Assembly: GCA_005778225.1 (NCBI GenBank)
Contig: SXPC01000192.1
Coordinates: 1-39,278 of the forward strand
Direction: 5' to 3'
Origin: Planctomyces sp.
GTDB lineage: Bacteria; Planctomycetota; Planctomycetia; Planctomycetales; Planctomycetaceae
DNA length: 39,278 nt
The translations under genes were made by a program, and so were the position numbers. Numbering within the stretch: the first letter of the stretch is position 1; each line of letters begins with the position of its first letter. The notes below the pieces were generated by a model. That model made no database searches. It saw nothing but the letters and a program-made list of their open reading frames with translations, and was not told the DNA's origin. Positions 8,063-16,354 of this stretch are shown one piece after another.

Positions 8063-8087
8063 TTTGACAAGCCAAAGGCTTGCGTCA
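8063..8087. repeat. Small hairpin between ppk1 and the upstream gene
   Basis: TTTGACAAGCC, loop AAA, then GGCTTGCGTCAAA: a stem broken by two unpaired bases. It lacks a T run on the minus strand, so it is not a convincing terminator. It may be a processing or stability element in a shared transcript. Confidence 0.3.
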
Positions 8088-8163
8088 AAAAAGCGTTCAA
8101 TGTGTTTTCTATTTTTTGAGTCTACGACGTTCCGCCTACAAAAACACTCGCTGGAAATGCTCC

Positions 8164-9207
8164 CTATTGACCATTTTTCCGCTTCTCGGCACTTAGCATC
8201 AGCTTAGGAAATAGCTCCCGCGCGTCCGAAACGGGTTCTTTGGATCGAATTGTCGCTTCTGTTTCCTGCATACTTTTGTTGGCAAAAAGAACTGCTGTTG
8301 TCGCTGGAGGAACAGAAATCGCGAAGTCTTTTTCCGGAATCTCCACTGGAAATTTGACTGCCGTGATAAGAAAGAGCTCCAACAAGCTCACGAATCCGGT
8401 TGAGGACTCAATTTGAGCAGAGAAGGTGGGAACATTGAGCTTAATTTTTGTTGGTAGCTCATATTTTTCATACTTGGCATAGCGTCGAAATCGTGAAAGG
8501 ATCTGCTCGCGTACAACCAACTTTTTGATAACGTCAACGTCGACGCTCTGCTTTCCAACAACTTCTCCGGAGGCCGTTGTCACATCAAATTGATAATGCG
8601 TTGTACCGTCTTCGAGTAATTTACCGTTCTGAAGGCTGTTAATATTCGTTCGATAAGGAAACAACTTGGAAGGACGATAAACATTCCAACCAGTGTTCCG
8701 AAAAAAGGAAAGCTGGTTCGTTTTTCCGCCAGCATAGTTGATCTGTAAAGTCCCTTCCTGCAGGTAATCGTTTTCATCAAATAGAGTCGTTTCGGTCAGG
8801 CCGGAGACCAGCCGACAACGATACTTGCCTGGCTTCTGACGCATCATGCCTTGAACCCATTCCTCAGGGTATTTTGCAGCTGGACGTATGACCTTTCGCG
8901 ACAGATTTACGAGGTCATCAACTCTGGAATTCGTGGACCACAAATCGGCTGCATCTTCGACGAATTGATTAGCAGCATCTTCAGAAAGATCACGCGTCCC
9001 CATTCCCATATGTCGAAACAGCACAAACTCAATTTCTACAGTTGTATCATTGATTGTTATAAAGTCGATTGCATCTGTATCTGACTGCGAATTCGACGCG
9101 GGCAATTTCGAATACGCAGGACATTCAAGCCACGGACTGATTAAACAAACATACAAGAACAAATACAGATGACGTCGCAAGACCGAATTATCAATTTGCC
9201 TCAGCAT
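8164..9207 (-). CDS. Putative secreted protein of unknown function between ppk1 and ppx
   Basis: About 347 residues from the ATG at 9207, chosen because GGGAG lies seven bases upstream; the frame is open to 9258, and another ATG at 9213 is too close to the ribosome site. After a charged lead (LRQIDNSVLRRH) comes a hydrophobic stretch YLFLYVCLISPWLECPAYS that could be a signal peptide. The rest has no domain I recognise. It includes TVEIEFVLFRHMGMG, a region with VVGKQSVDVDVIKKLVVREQ, and PVEIPEKDFAISVPP near the end. The pattern suggests alternating strands, as in extracytoplasmic planctomycete proteins. It lies about 200 bases from both neighbours on the same strand, so a shared transcript with ppx and ppk1 is possible but unproven. 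Confidence 0.6.
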   Translation of the reverse strand: MLRQIDNSVLRRHLYLFLYVCLISPWLECPAYSKLPASNSQSDTDAIDFITINDTTVEIEFVLFRHMGMGTRDLSEDAANQFVEDAADLWSTNSRVDDLVNLSRKVIRPAAKYPEEWVQGMMRQKPGKYRCRLVSGLTETTLFDENDYLQEGTLQINYAGGKTNQLSFFRNTGWNVYRPSKLFPYRTNINSLQNGKLLEDGTTHYQFDVTTASGEVVGKQSVDVDVIKKLVVREQILSRFRRYAKYEKYELPTKIKLNVPTFSAQIESSTGFVSLLELFLITAVKFPVEIPEKDFAISVPPATTAVLFANKSMQETEATIRSKEPVSDARELFPKLMLSAEKRKNGQ

Positions 9208-9408
9208 GTACATGCTCCCGTAACACATAACAAAATGGCTCAACCAACTCAGTTTCAATCCTGCCGGTAACTAATAGTACTTATGACTCATGGATGAACG
9301 TGTCTCAAGACCATTATGTCGCGTTTCTTGACCAAAGCGGTCATATGCTAAACGCAAAAAGCCTCATCACGAAAGATCGTAGAGAGGTCACTTCAGAATT
9401 ACGCAATT

Positions 9409-11001
9409 TTATTCGGCCCGCGCCACCCGCAACGTCACCGGCAACCCAAACACCTGCTCAAACAACTGCCCGTTCTGCCGGATGCTGATCTGCTCCAACG
9501 AGATATCATCGCGGTCGCTGACGCGGATGATCATGCGGTTCTTTTCTTTCTTGCAGACGAATTCCTGTTTGCGGGTCTGGCGGGACGCATTCAGCGCGAT
9601 CGCGATTCGAAGTAACGCCGCGAGTTTGATGACCGTAATCCGGTCGTTGCGTGTCAGTGTCACGAAGGGAGTGTGGCTCGGCTTGGGGGCGCTGCGGCGG
9701 TGATAACGGGCGACGAGGGCGACCAGGTGCAGGTCGGTTTTGCTCATGCCGAACAGGTCGCTGGCCATGATCATGTACATGCTGTGTTTGTGGTACGAGG
9801 CGACGGAAATACTCATCCCGACTTCGTGCAGCAGAGCTGCGACCATGAGCATCAGTTCTGCATGATCGCCCAGGTTATGATACTTCTTCAATTGAGCGAA
9901 CAGGCTCGTACAGGTTTCACAGACCTGAACCGCGTAGGCCTCATCAAAGCCGAATTTCCGCCCGAGCGCGATCGCCGATTTGCGGATCTGGGCTTTCAGG
10001 GCGTCGTTCCAGAGATTTCCGGTCGCGACTTCCATGAGAAGCCCGTCACGCAGGTTCGCTTTCGAGACATACAGCTCCTTAAGTCCCAGAACGCGACCGA
10101 GATGGTGATACGCCAGCAGAGCAGGGCCAATCGATTCCGCATCAGGACTGGAGAGGTGATAGTCCTGGGCGATTTCGTCGACGTTCTGATCCATCAGCTT
10201 ATGAGCCAGGTTATACAGCGACGCCAGCGGCAGGCGTGACAGATTCTTCTGGTCCCACTCCGGCATCAGTTCGTCGGCAGCCAGACGGATATCGCCGCCG
10301 AGGGCCACGATTTTCACCGGCAGGTTCGGGTCCAGATGCGAAGGGATCCGCTCGACGACCCGCTGAATCTCGATCTCCATGATCTGACGCAACTTCGTAT
10401 CGGAAGTCTGATAGCTCTCCAGCGTTTCACGCAGTCGATACGACCCAAGTCGATATCCCTGCGAGTAGACGACTTCCTGTCCTTTGAGAACAACGAGTTC
10501 CGTCGTCCCACCCCCAACTTCGACGACGATGGTCTGATGTGTCCAGAAATTGGGCTCCTGCTGCAGCAACGGCTGGACGCTCTGGAAGATCGTCCGCTGG
10601 ACTTCGGCTTCGTCGAGCACGTGAACCGTCAACCCGGTGCCGATGAAAATGCGGTCGAGAAACTCGATCTTGTTCTCTGCTTCGCGGACAGAACTGGTGG
10701 CATAGACCTTCACGGCATCGGCGGAGTCGATCCCATACTCCAGCATCTTCTCGCGATACCCGAGAAGAATCCGCACACATTCCTCGATACGGTGCTTGTG
10801 GATGCGCCCCTGAAGAAAGGTATCTTTGCCCAGAGGGACTGCTTTGATCGCCGTATCGAGCTTGCGAATCTGCCCGTTGGAACAGACTTCCGCGACAACC
10901 ATGCGAATTGCGGTCGTTCCGACATCAATGACCGCCACCAGCCTGCGTTCCACCTGAGGCCGGGCAAACTGTTCCAAAGCAGGCAGCGTGTTTTGTTTCA
11001 T
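9409..11001 (-). CDS. ppx: Ppx/GppA-family phosphatase with C-terminal HD-like domain
   Basis: A 530-residue protein. The N-terminal actin-like phosphatase domain has VAVIDVGTTAIRMVVAE (phosphate-1 loop), YATSSVREAENK, and the catalytic-glutamate/glycine loop IVVEVGGGTTELVVL. The C-terminal ~200 residues hold an HD-type helical region (MVAALLHEVGMSISVASYHK, then VARYHRRS), as in the longer GppA/Ppx proteins. The family releases phosphate from polyphosphate ends or from pppGpp; sequence alone does not separate these. The proximity of ppk1 favours polyphosphate. It follows a ROK kinase and a small unknown gene on the same strand with an 81-base gap. No clear Shine-Dalgarno is seen before the ATG at 11001. 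Confidence 0.9.
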   Translation of the reverse strand: MKQNTLPALEQFARPQVERRLVAVIDVGTTAIRMVVAEVCSNGQIRKLDTAIKAVPLGKDTFLQGRIHKHRIEECVRILLGYREKMLEYGIDSADAVKVYATSSVREAENKIEFLDRIFIGTGLTVHVLDEAEVQRTIFQSVQPLLQQEPNFWTHQTIVVEVGGGTTELVVLKGQEVVYSQGYRLGSYRLRETLESYQTSDTKLRQIMEIEIQRVVERIPSHLDPNLPVKIVALGGDIRLAADELMPEWDQKNLSRLPLASLYNLAHKLMDQNVDEIAQDYHLSSPDAESIGPALLAYHHLGRVLGLKELYVSKANLRDGLLMEVATGNLWNDALKAQIRKSAIALGRKFGFDEAYAVQVCETCTSLFAQLKKYHNLGDHAELMLMVAALLHEVGMSISVASYHKHSMYMIMASDLFGMSKTDLHLVALVARYHRRSAPKPSHTPFVTLTRNDRITVIKLAALLRIAIALNASRQTRKQEFVCKKEKNRMIIRVSDRDDISLEQISIRQNGQLFEQVFGLPVTLRVARAE

Positions 11002-11082
11002 TGGAGAAATTTACCGGAAAGTCAGTTGGAAGCCTATTGAACAAGAGCAATGACACAGGTTTGATCAGATCCCTACAAGACA

Positions 11083-11715
11083 TCATAGCATTCGATGATT
11101 CTCGTTTGGATTTTTCTTCTTAGTCTTTTGGTAGTAGTCATCAGGATAACGAATCATGGAAAGATATTTTTCCTGGAGATCGCGAAATCTCTGCAGACTA
11201 TAACTTAGCGGTAACAGATCGAGTGTGTTTCCGATGTAATCGAGCATCTTCCGGTTTAATGCATCTTCACTCAGTTCATCAAATCCATCACGCTTTTGAG
11301 AGGATAATCCACTGAAAGAAAACGAATCCAAAACGGATTCTCCAAGGTAGGATAGCTCTTCCATTCGAAAGAATCCTTGATTCAAACCGAAGCGAATGAA
11401 ATCGCTCAGATTCTCACCAATGCAAAGATTCTGAATATCTCTGCTTAGCGCGGGGACTGTCATAATAACCGGACATAAATCAGAGACTTGACCATCAATC
11501 AGTAGCAGACTGAAGTGAACGCCATCTCCTCCTGTACCTGCAAATGAAACAGAATTTTCAGGAGTGCACCAGTAGCCACCATTCTTTAAATTCTCGCTGA
11601 GTATCAATCCCAATTGATTAAGCCCGGAATCAAATTCAGGCTGAAATACCTGATCAATCTCAGCCCTGAGTTTGACAAGTTTCGCCAATAACGGAGTCGC
11701 ATCCTTCGTCTTCAT
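11083..11715 (-). CDS. Conserved hypothetical protein (TGGDGVHFS motif)
   Basis: A 210-residue soluble protein without a signal peptide or membrane helix. It contains SVSFAGTGGDGVHFSLL, then PVIMTVPALSR, IGENLSDFIRFGL and GFFRMEELSY. I have seen this arrangement in uncharacterised bacterial proteins that are sometimes found near SMI1/KNR4-type immunity genes, but I know of no proven function. The C-terminus is strongly charged (QKTKKKNPNENH). It starts six bases after the ROK kinase gene ends, which indicates one operon with that gene. No toxin gene is nearby to support an immunity role. Confidence 0.65.
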   Translation of the reverse strand: MKTKDATPLLAKLVKLRAEIDQVFQPEFDSGLNQLGLILSENLKNGGYWCTPENSVSFAGTGGDGVHFSLLLIDGQVSDLCPVIMTVPALSRDIQNLCIGENLSDFIRFGLNQGFFRMEELSYLGESVLDSFSFSGLSSQKRDGFDELSEDALNRKMLDYIGNTLDLLPLSYSLQRFRDLQEKYLSMIRYPDDYYQKTKKKNPNENHRML

Positions 11716-11721
11716 TAGGCC

Positions 11722-12717
11722 TCAACTAATCTCTGCCGTCGACATGACATGCCTCGCCCAGGCGGCGGCTCCCATGACGGTGGCGTCGTCGCCGAGTTTG
11801 GCGATCTTGAGTTTGGCGACGTCCTTGTAAGCCGGGAGAAGCCAGCTGTCGATGCCCGCCTGGATCGAATTCTGGAACAGGTCCGGCATCGCAGTGACGA
11901 GTCCGCCGCCGAGGATGATGATCTCGGGAGCCAGGACGTGAATCATGCCCGCCAGCGAGATGCCGATATCGTGACCTGCTTTATAGACAATCTGCTCGAT
12001 GGCTTTATCACCCTTTTTGATGGCATCGGCGAGCGAGCCGGAGCGGACATCAGCGAGGTCTGTTTTGCAAAGTTCCATCAAGGTGGGAGCCTGTCCACGA
12101 TAGGCGGCTTGAACAGACGCCCCTGCGATCGCCAGACGTCCTGCGACGGCTTCCAGAGATCCTTCGTGTCCAAACCCCGACAGCGGACCACCGGGCAGGA
12201 CACGGGTATGTCCGAGTTCCATGCAGGAAATGCCATGGCCGCGGAAGATGCGTCCTTCATAGATGAAACCCGCACCGATCCCGGTCCCCGGGAAGACCCC
12301 CATCAGACTGCGCGACTTCTTATGATCGCCAAAGCGGTATTCGCCATAAACGCCACAATCAACGTCGTTGGCAACGGTGACGGAGCATTTGAATTCTTTC
12401 TCGAGAATCTCTTTGAGATTCACTTTTTTCCACCCAAGATTGGGCGTGTCGAGGAGAATTCCTTTGTCAGGATTGACTGGCCCCGGGCAACCAACACCAA
12501 TGGCGCGGATTTGCGAGGCGGGAATATTGGCGACCTTGAGTGCATTTTGGATCGTCTCAATGATTCGCGCGACCCCGGACTCGACGCCGAGATATCCTTT
12601 GGTCTTCTTGCGGTCTCGCCCCAGGCATTCGTAGTCGCCATTGTAGACAGCTGCAAGCTGTTTGGTCCCGCCGAGGTCGAAGCCGACCCAGTAGCCGTCG
12701 TTGGTGTCTTGTGGCAC
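11722..12717 (-). CDS. ROK-family sugar kinase lacking the zinc-site cysteines
   Basis: A 331-residue protein of ROK length. It shows the ATP-binding VGFDLGGTKQLAAVYN, a second loop VGCPGPVNPDKG, the catalytic-aspartate motif VANDVDCGVYGEYRFG, FPGTGIGAGFIYEGRI, and MELGH with the histidine and glutamate that contact sugar. The usual zinc motif CxCGxxGCxE is present in shape (SGFGHEGSLE), but all three cysteines are replaced (Ser, Phe, Ser). Most ROK enzymes phosphorylate glucose, N-acetylglucosamine or similar sugars with ATP; some relatives use polyphosphate and lack this motif. Being upstream of ppx and ppk1, a polyphosphate link is worth considering but not shown. The start is GTG at 12717. 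Confidence 0.88.
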   Translation of the reverse strand: MPQDTNDGYWVGFDLGGTKQLAAVYNGDYECLGRDRKKTKGYLGVESGVARIIETIQNALKVANIPASQIRAIGVGCPGPVNPDKGILLDTPNLGWKKVNLKEILEKEFKCSVTVANDVDCGVYGEYRFGDHKKSRSLMGVFPGTGIGAGFIYEGRIFRGHGISCMELGHTRVLPGGPLSGFGHEGSLEAVAGRLAIAGASVQAAYRGQAPTLMELCKTDLADVRSGSLADAIKKGDKAIEQIVYKAGHDIGISLAGMIHVLAPEIIILGGGLVTAMPDLFQNSIQAGIDSWLLPAYKDVAKLKIAKLGDDATVMGAAAWARHVMSTAEIS

Positions 12718-13102
12718 GATATTCCGTACTCCGTGAGGTACAATCTGGCATTGAGATGGAAGCCTGATGATAACGGATGAAACCTGCGCAACGTAGCGAA
12801 AGCCGGGACGAATTCCGAACTCTTTATTCGTTGAGATCGATTTTCAGAAGCCTTAATGAATTCTACGTTTCAGGTCGCCGCATTGAGCTGGCGGCCAAAT
12901 CGAGGAACAGATGTCCGTGAGATTGCGATTCTTGTATGATGTTTGCAGTGGACTTCAGCCCCTGATTCTGACATTATGACGAATATTGTCAAAAAGTCTC
13001 GATAAATTTCCAACACCATTCCGGCTCGCAGAGTACTTCCTTCGAAACGGAACGACCGATTCATTCTCCAATTGTCGATTCCCCGACTTGAAAGCATCGA
13101 CC
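12718..13102. other. Divergent intergenic region, no gene found
   Basis: About 385 bases between the ROK kinase (minus) and the PQQ-like gene (plus). It should carry both promoters, but I see no convincing -35/-10 pair. A loose inverted repeat (GGTCGCCGC ... GCTGGCGGCC) lies near 12872-12895. The plus-strand frame of the next gene stays open back to 12986, but that stretch has no domain and is best treated as leader. Confidence 0.5.
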
Positions 13103-14815
13103 ATGTCCAGCGTTGGCAGTGATGGAACGAAGCCCGATGTTCCTGCGACCAGTCCGAAAAAGGCCCCGTTCATTCGCAATCTCTGGTTCCTGATCGGATC
13201 GGCGATTTTCGTCATCGGCATCTACGTCGCCGTGGAGTTCTGGGAGTATTCTCCGATGGGGAATTCACTGCCGAACACGATCCAGCATGCCCTGATCGCG
13301 CTCACTCCTATTTTGCTCGCGATCTGGATCGGCTTTCTGTCCGGATGGGGACGACGGGGACTTGTATTCGCCGGGCTTATGCTGTTCGCGCTCGTGGGCG
13401 GCGCCATCGCCGCGGTTCGAGAAGTCGAATTCGATGGCGATATGCTGATGACGTTCCACTATCGCTGGGAGCCAACGGTCGAGGACCGCATCGCCAAACA
13501 CCGCGAAGAGCAGGGGGGAGCTGCTCTCCCGGCTGCAGCCAGTGAAGAGTCTCGCGCTGCCTTCCACGAGGCCTTTCGCATTTCCCCTCAGGACATGGCC
13601 GACTTCCGTGGTCATAACCGCGAAGGCATTATCGACGGTCCCGTTCTCTCGACAGACTGGACGACGAAGCCGCCGGTCGAGAAGTGGCGGATTCCGGTTG
13701 GGGAAGGCTATTCATCCATGGCGGTCGTCGGCGATCGCCTGATCACGATTGAACAACGTGGCGATCAGGAAGCGGTCGCCTGTTATGACGCAAATACCGG
13801 CGTCTCAATGTGGGAACACCTTTATCAGGCTCGTTTTTACGAAGCCATGGGAGGGCTCGGCCCTCGATCGACCCCCGTCGTCGACGAAAAAGGACGGGTC
13901 TACACCCTCGGCGGCGAAGGGGATGCCTACTGCCTCGATTTGTTCGATGGCAAAGTTCTCTGGCATCACAATCTGCTTAAAGAATACCAGCTGCCCAACG
14001 TGACCTGGGCGATGAGTTCCAGCCCGCTGCTGCTGGGCAATCATGTTATCTACAACGCCGGCTCAGAAATCGGACAAGCACTCGTTGCGTATGACCGCGA
14101 AACGGGCCGAATGATTTGGGAAGGAGCAGGGCTGTCACGCGCGTCGCATGCAGAAAACCTTTGCGGGTACAGTTCCCCTCGACTGGCGACGCTGGGCGGC
14201 AAAGAACAGATCCTGCATTTTGATGGAGCAGGACTGGGTGGCTACGACATCGAATCGGGAAAGACCCTCTGGTTCTACCCGTTCAAAAACGATGCCGGCG
14301 TCAACGTCGCCCAACCGCTGGTTCTCCCCGATGACCAGGTCTTCATCACAGCTAGCTACAATCACGGTGCCGCCGTGGTCAAAGTCTCCGCGGACGGCGA
14401 GAAGTTCAACGCCACCCAGGTCTGGACCTCTCCCCGCTCGATGCGCTGCAAATTCACCAGCCCGGTTCTTTACAATGGAATCGCCTACGGCCTGGATGAA
14501 GGGATTTTGATGGCGCTCGATCCGGTCAAAAATGACGTCAAATGGAAAAAAGGACGCTACGGACACGGTCAGCTTCTTCTTTCTCACGATAAACTGTTTA
14601 TTCTTACGGAGAAGGGTCAAATGGTCCTGGTTGAGGCAACCCCCGAAAGCTGGCAGGAACTGGCGAGCCTGCAGGTCCTTTCTGACTCGGTCAAGGTCTG
14701 GAATCCCCCGGCTCTGGTCGGAAATCGGGCTTTTGTTCGCGATCACCACGAAATGGCGTGTTATGAACTCCCCCTTGCCAACGACACACCTGCAGCGAAG
14801 ACTCCCCCGAATTGA
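13103..14815 (+). CDS. Membrane-anchored PQQ-like beta-propeller protein
   Basis: About 570 residues from the ATG at 13103; the frame is open to 12986, but the extra 39 residues look unlike protein and no ribosome site supports them. Three N-terminal membrane helices (~24-45, LWFLIGSAIFVIGIYVAVEF; ~60-82, HALIALTPILLAIWIGFLSG; ~88-108) are followed by a ~440-residue repeat domain. Its blades carry outer-strand patterns such as AVACYDANTGVSMWEH, YCLDLFDGKVLWHHN, VAYDRETGRMIWEG and GGYDIESGKTLWFYP, typical of PQQ/BamB-like propellers. Such planctomycete proteins are common and mostly uncharacterised; they may bind PQQ or only keep the fold. The phosphatase gene downstream is 90 bases away on the same strand. 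Confidence 0.88.
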   Translation: MSSVGSDGTKPDVPATSPKKAPFIRNLWFLIGSAIFVIGIYVAVEFWEYSPMGNSLPNTIQHALIALTPILLAIWIGFLSGWGRRGLVFAGLMLFALVGGAIAAVREVEFDGDMLMTFHYRWEPTVEDRIAKHREEQGGAALPAAASEESRAAFHEAFRISPQDMADFRGHNREGIIDGPVLSTDWTTKPPVEKWRIPVGEGYSSMAVVGDRLITIEQRGDQEAVACYDANTGVSMWEHLYQARFYEAMGGLGPRSTPVVDEKGRVYTLGGEGDAYCLDLFDGKVLWHHNLLKEYQLPNVTWAMSSSPLLLGNHVIYNAGSEIGQALVAYDRETGRMIWEGAGLSRASHAENLCGYSSPRLATLGGKEQILHFDGAGLGGYDIESGKTLWFYPFKNDAGVNVAQPLVLPDDQVFITASYNHGAAVVKVSADGEKFNATQVWTSPRSMRCKFTSPVLYNGIAYGLDEGILMALDPVKNDVKWKKGRYGHGQLLLSHDKLFILTEKGQMVLVEATPESWQELASLQVLSDSVKVWNPPALVGNRAFVRDHHEMACYELPLANDTPAAKTPPN

Positions 14816-14905
14816 TCAACTCAGACATTCCTGAGAACCTCCGACTCGCTGACGTGTCGACTTTTAACCCAGACTTTCCATCTGGCGGGATACAGGAAAA
14901 GCAGC

Positions 14906-16261
14906 ATGAGTCTCTACGAGAGCATTGACGAGCGTCGAAACATCTTAGCTCCCGCGCCAAAACTGCGCTTCACAAGGCACATCGCTGGCACGCTCAAAGA
15001 ACGCCTCGATACGGTCGTTGACACGATGCGTGAAATGAGCCAGCAGACCAATCCGGAAGAGATGGTCCGCTCATATGGCGCGCGGATGCGAAAGCTGTTT
15101 CCTTCTGATGGGGTCATCTCGTTGAGTCGACGCGGGTTGACTTATCCCAACTACCGCATCACCCGCTTCACTGGTTGGCAGAAACAGGTCAACCCCTGGA
15201 GAAATCCGGAACTGCTCCCATTGATGTCTGGCGGATTGCTGGCTGAGCTGATCTACAGCAACCAGCCACACGTCATCGATCAGCTGGAAGTTGATGAGGA
15301 TGACCCCGCTGCTTCGTACATGAAAGACCAGAAATCACTCCGAGCCATTCCGCTATTCGATGGCGGAGAAGCTCTGAATATGGTGATCGCGATGCGCCAA
15401 GTCGAGAATGGATTCTCGGTCGAAGACCTTCCGGAAGTCGTCTGGATTTCCAACCTGTTTGGACGTGCGACACAGAATCTCGTGATGGCCGAACAGCTCG
15501 AGCAGATGAACTACATGCTACAGCGGGAGATGGAAGTCGTCGGCGAAATCCAGCGAGACCTGCTGCCTCAAAAGCTCCCCGCGATCCCGAAAATGTCGCT
15601 GGCCGCCTATTACCAGTCCTCACAAAAAGCCGGCGGTGATTATTACGACTTCTTCCCGCTTCCTGATGGCAAATGGGGCATCCTGATCGCGGACGTCAGC
15701 GGCCATGGCACTCCGGCTGCGGTCGTCATGGCGATGACGCACAGCATCGCCCACACCTGGGATCATGATGGCGAAGGCATGGACTCACCTGCTGCGTTCA
15801 TGAACTATCTCAATCGTCACCTGACGAAGCACTACACACTGCGTTCCGGTGCCTTCGTGACCGCCTTCTACGGCGTCTACGATCCATCGAACCGCAAGCT
15901 GACGTATGCTTCTGCAGGCCATAATCCGCCGCGAGTCAAACGGTGTTCGACGAACGAAGTCTTTTCGCTCGACCGCGCCGGTCGCCTGCCGATGGGTATC
16001 ACAGACTCGATCACCTACGACGAAGCCAGTATCTACCTGCAGACCAGAGACCGTCTGATCTTCTACACCGACGGCCTGATCGAAGCCCACAATGATCTCG
16101 ACGAACTCTTCGGCGTCCCTCGTCTCGACCGAACGATCACCGACTGCCGAGTCCGCGGTGCTCAAGAAACACTCGATACGCTGACCGCCTCGCTCAAAGA
16201 TTTCGTCGGCTCCCGAAACTATTCCGACGATGTCACAATCATCGTCGCCGAAGTACAGTGA
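14906..16261 (+). CDS. GAF-like plus SpoIIE/RsbU-type PP2C serine phosphatase
   Basis: A 451-residue protein. Residues ~30-195 resemble a GAF sensor domain; a linker helix (EQLEQMNYMLQREMEVVGEI) leads into the PP2C-type domain, beginning at QRDLLPQKLPAIP. Metal-binding motifs are in place: AGGDYYDFFPL, LIADVSGHGTPAAVVMA, YASAGHNPP, IFYTDGLIEA and YSDDVTIIVAE. Such phosphatases dephosphorylate anti-anti-sigma (STAS) proteins in partner-switching pathways; no STAS or RsbW-like gene is in this window, so partners must lie elsewhere. The start is supported by AGGAAAAGCAGC just before the ATG. It could be cotranscribed with the PQQ-like gene. The catalytic set looks complete. Confidence 0.93.
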   Translation: MSLYESIDERRNILAPAPKLRFTRHIAGTLKERLDTVVDTMREMSQQTNPEEMVRSYGARMRKLFPSDGVISLSRRGLTYPNYRITRFTGWQKQVNPWRNPELLPLMSGGLLAELIYSNQPHVIDQLEVDEDDPAASYMKDQKSLRAIPLFDGGEALNMVIAMRQVENGFSVEDLPEVVWISNLFGRATQNLVMAEQLEQMNYMLQREMEVVGEIQRDLLPQKLPAIPKMSLAAYYQSSQKAGGDYYDFFPLPDGKWGILIADVSGHGTPAAVVMAMTHSIAHTWDHDGEGMDSPAAFMNYLNRHLTKHYTLRSGAFVTAFYGVYDPSNRKLTYASAGHNPPRVKRCSTNEVFSLDRAGRLPMGITDSITYDEASIYLQTRDRLIFYTDGLIEAHNDLDELFGVPRLDRTITDCRVRGAQETLDTLTASLKDFVGSRNYSDDVTIIVAEVQ

Positions 16262-16270
16262 GCTTTCGGT

Positions 16271-16343
16271 GTGTGCCACGGCCGTGTCGGCCGTGGGGCT
16301 GTCGAGCACGCGCCGAATCACGGCTGACGCAGCCGTGGCACAC
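16271..16343. repeat. Double-hairpin intergenic repeat, family A, copy 1
   Basis: Outer arms GTGTGCCACGGC...GCCGTGGCACAC enclose two self-palindromic hairpins: CACGGCC-GTGTC-GGCCGTG on the left and CACGGCTG-ACG-CAGCCGTG on the right. The element fills nearly all of the 93 bases between two convergent genes. A second copy lies at 31184-31259. The arms differ from each other by paired changes that keep each hairpin, as in REP/BIME-like elements. Confidence 0.85.
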
Positions 16344-16354
16344 GTGAGGGATGA

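Noticed and set aside
8063-8087. Hairpin considered as the terminator of the gene at 8164-9207
   Set aside because: No T run follows on the minus strand, and it lies about 75 bases beyond the stop codon.
11749-12780. 343-codon plus-strand open frame opposite the ROK kinase
   Set aside because: A shadow of a gene with clear ROK motifs; its composition follows from the codon bias of the opposite strand.
12986-13102. N-terminal extension of the PQQ-like protein
   Set aside because: The open frame adds 39 residues of mixed composition before the membrane helices, with no ribosome site; the ATG at 13103 is more natural.
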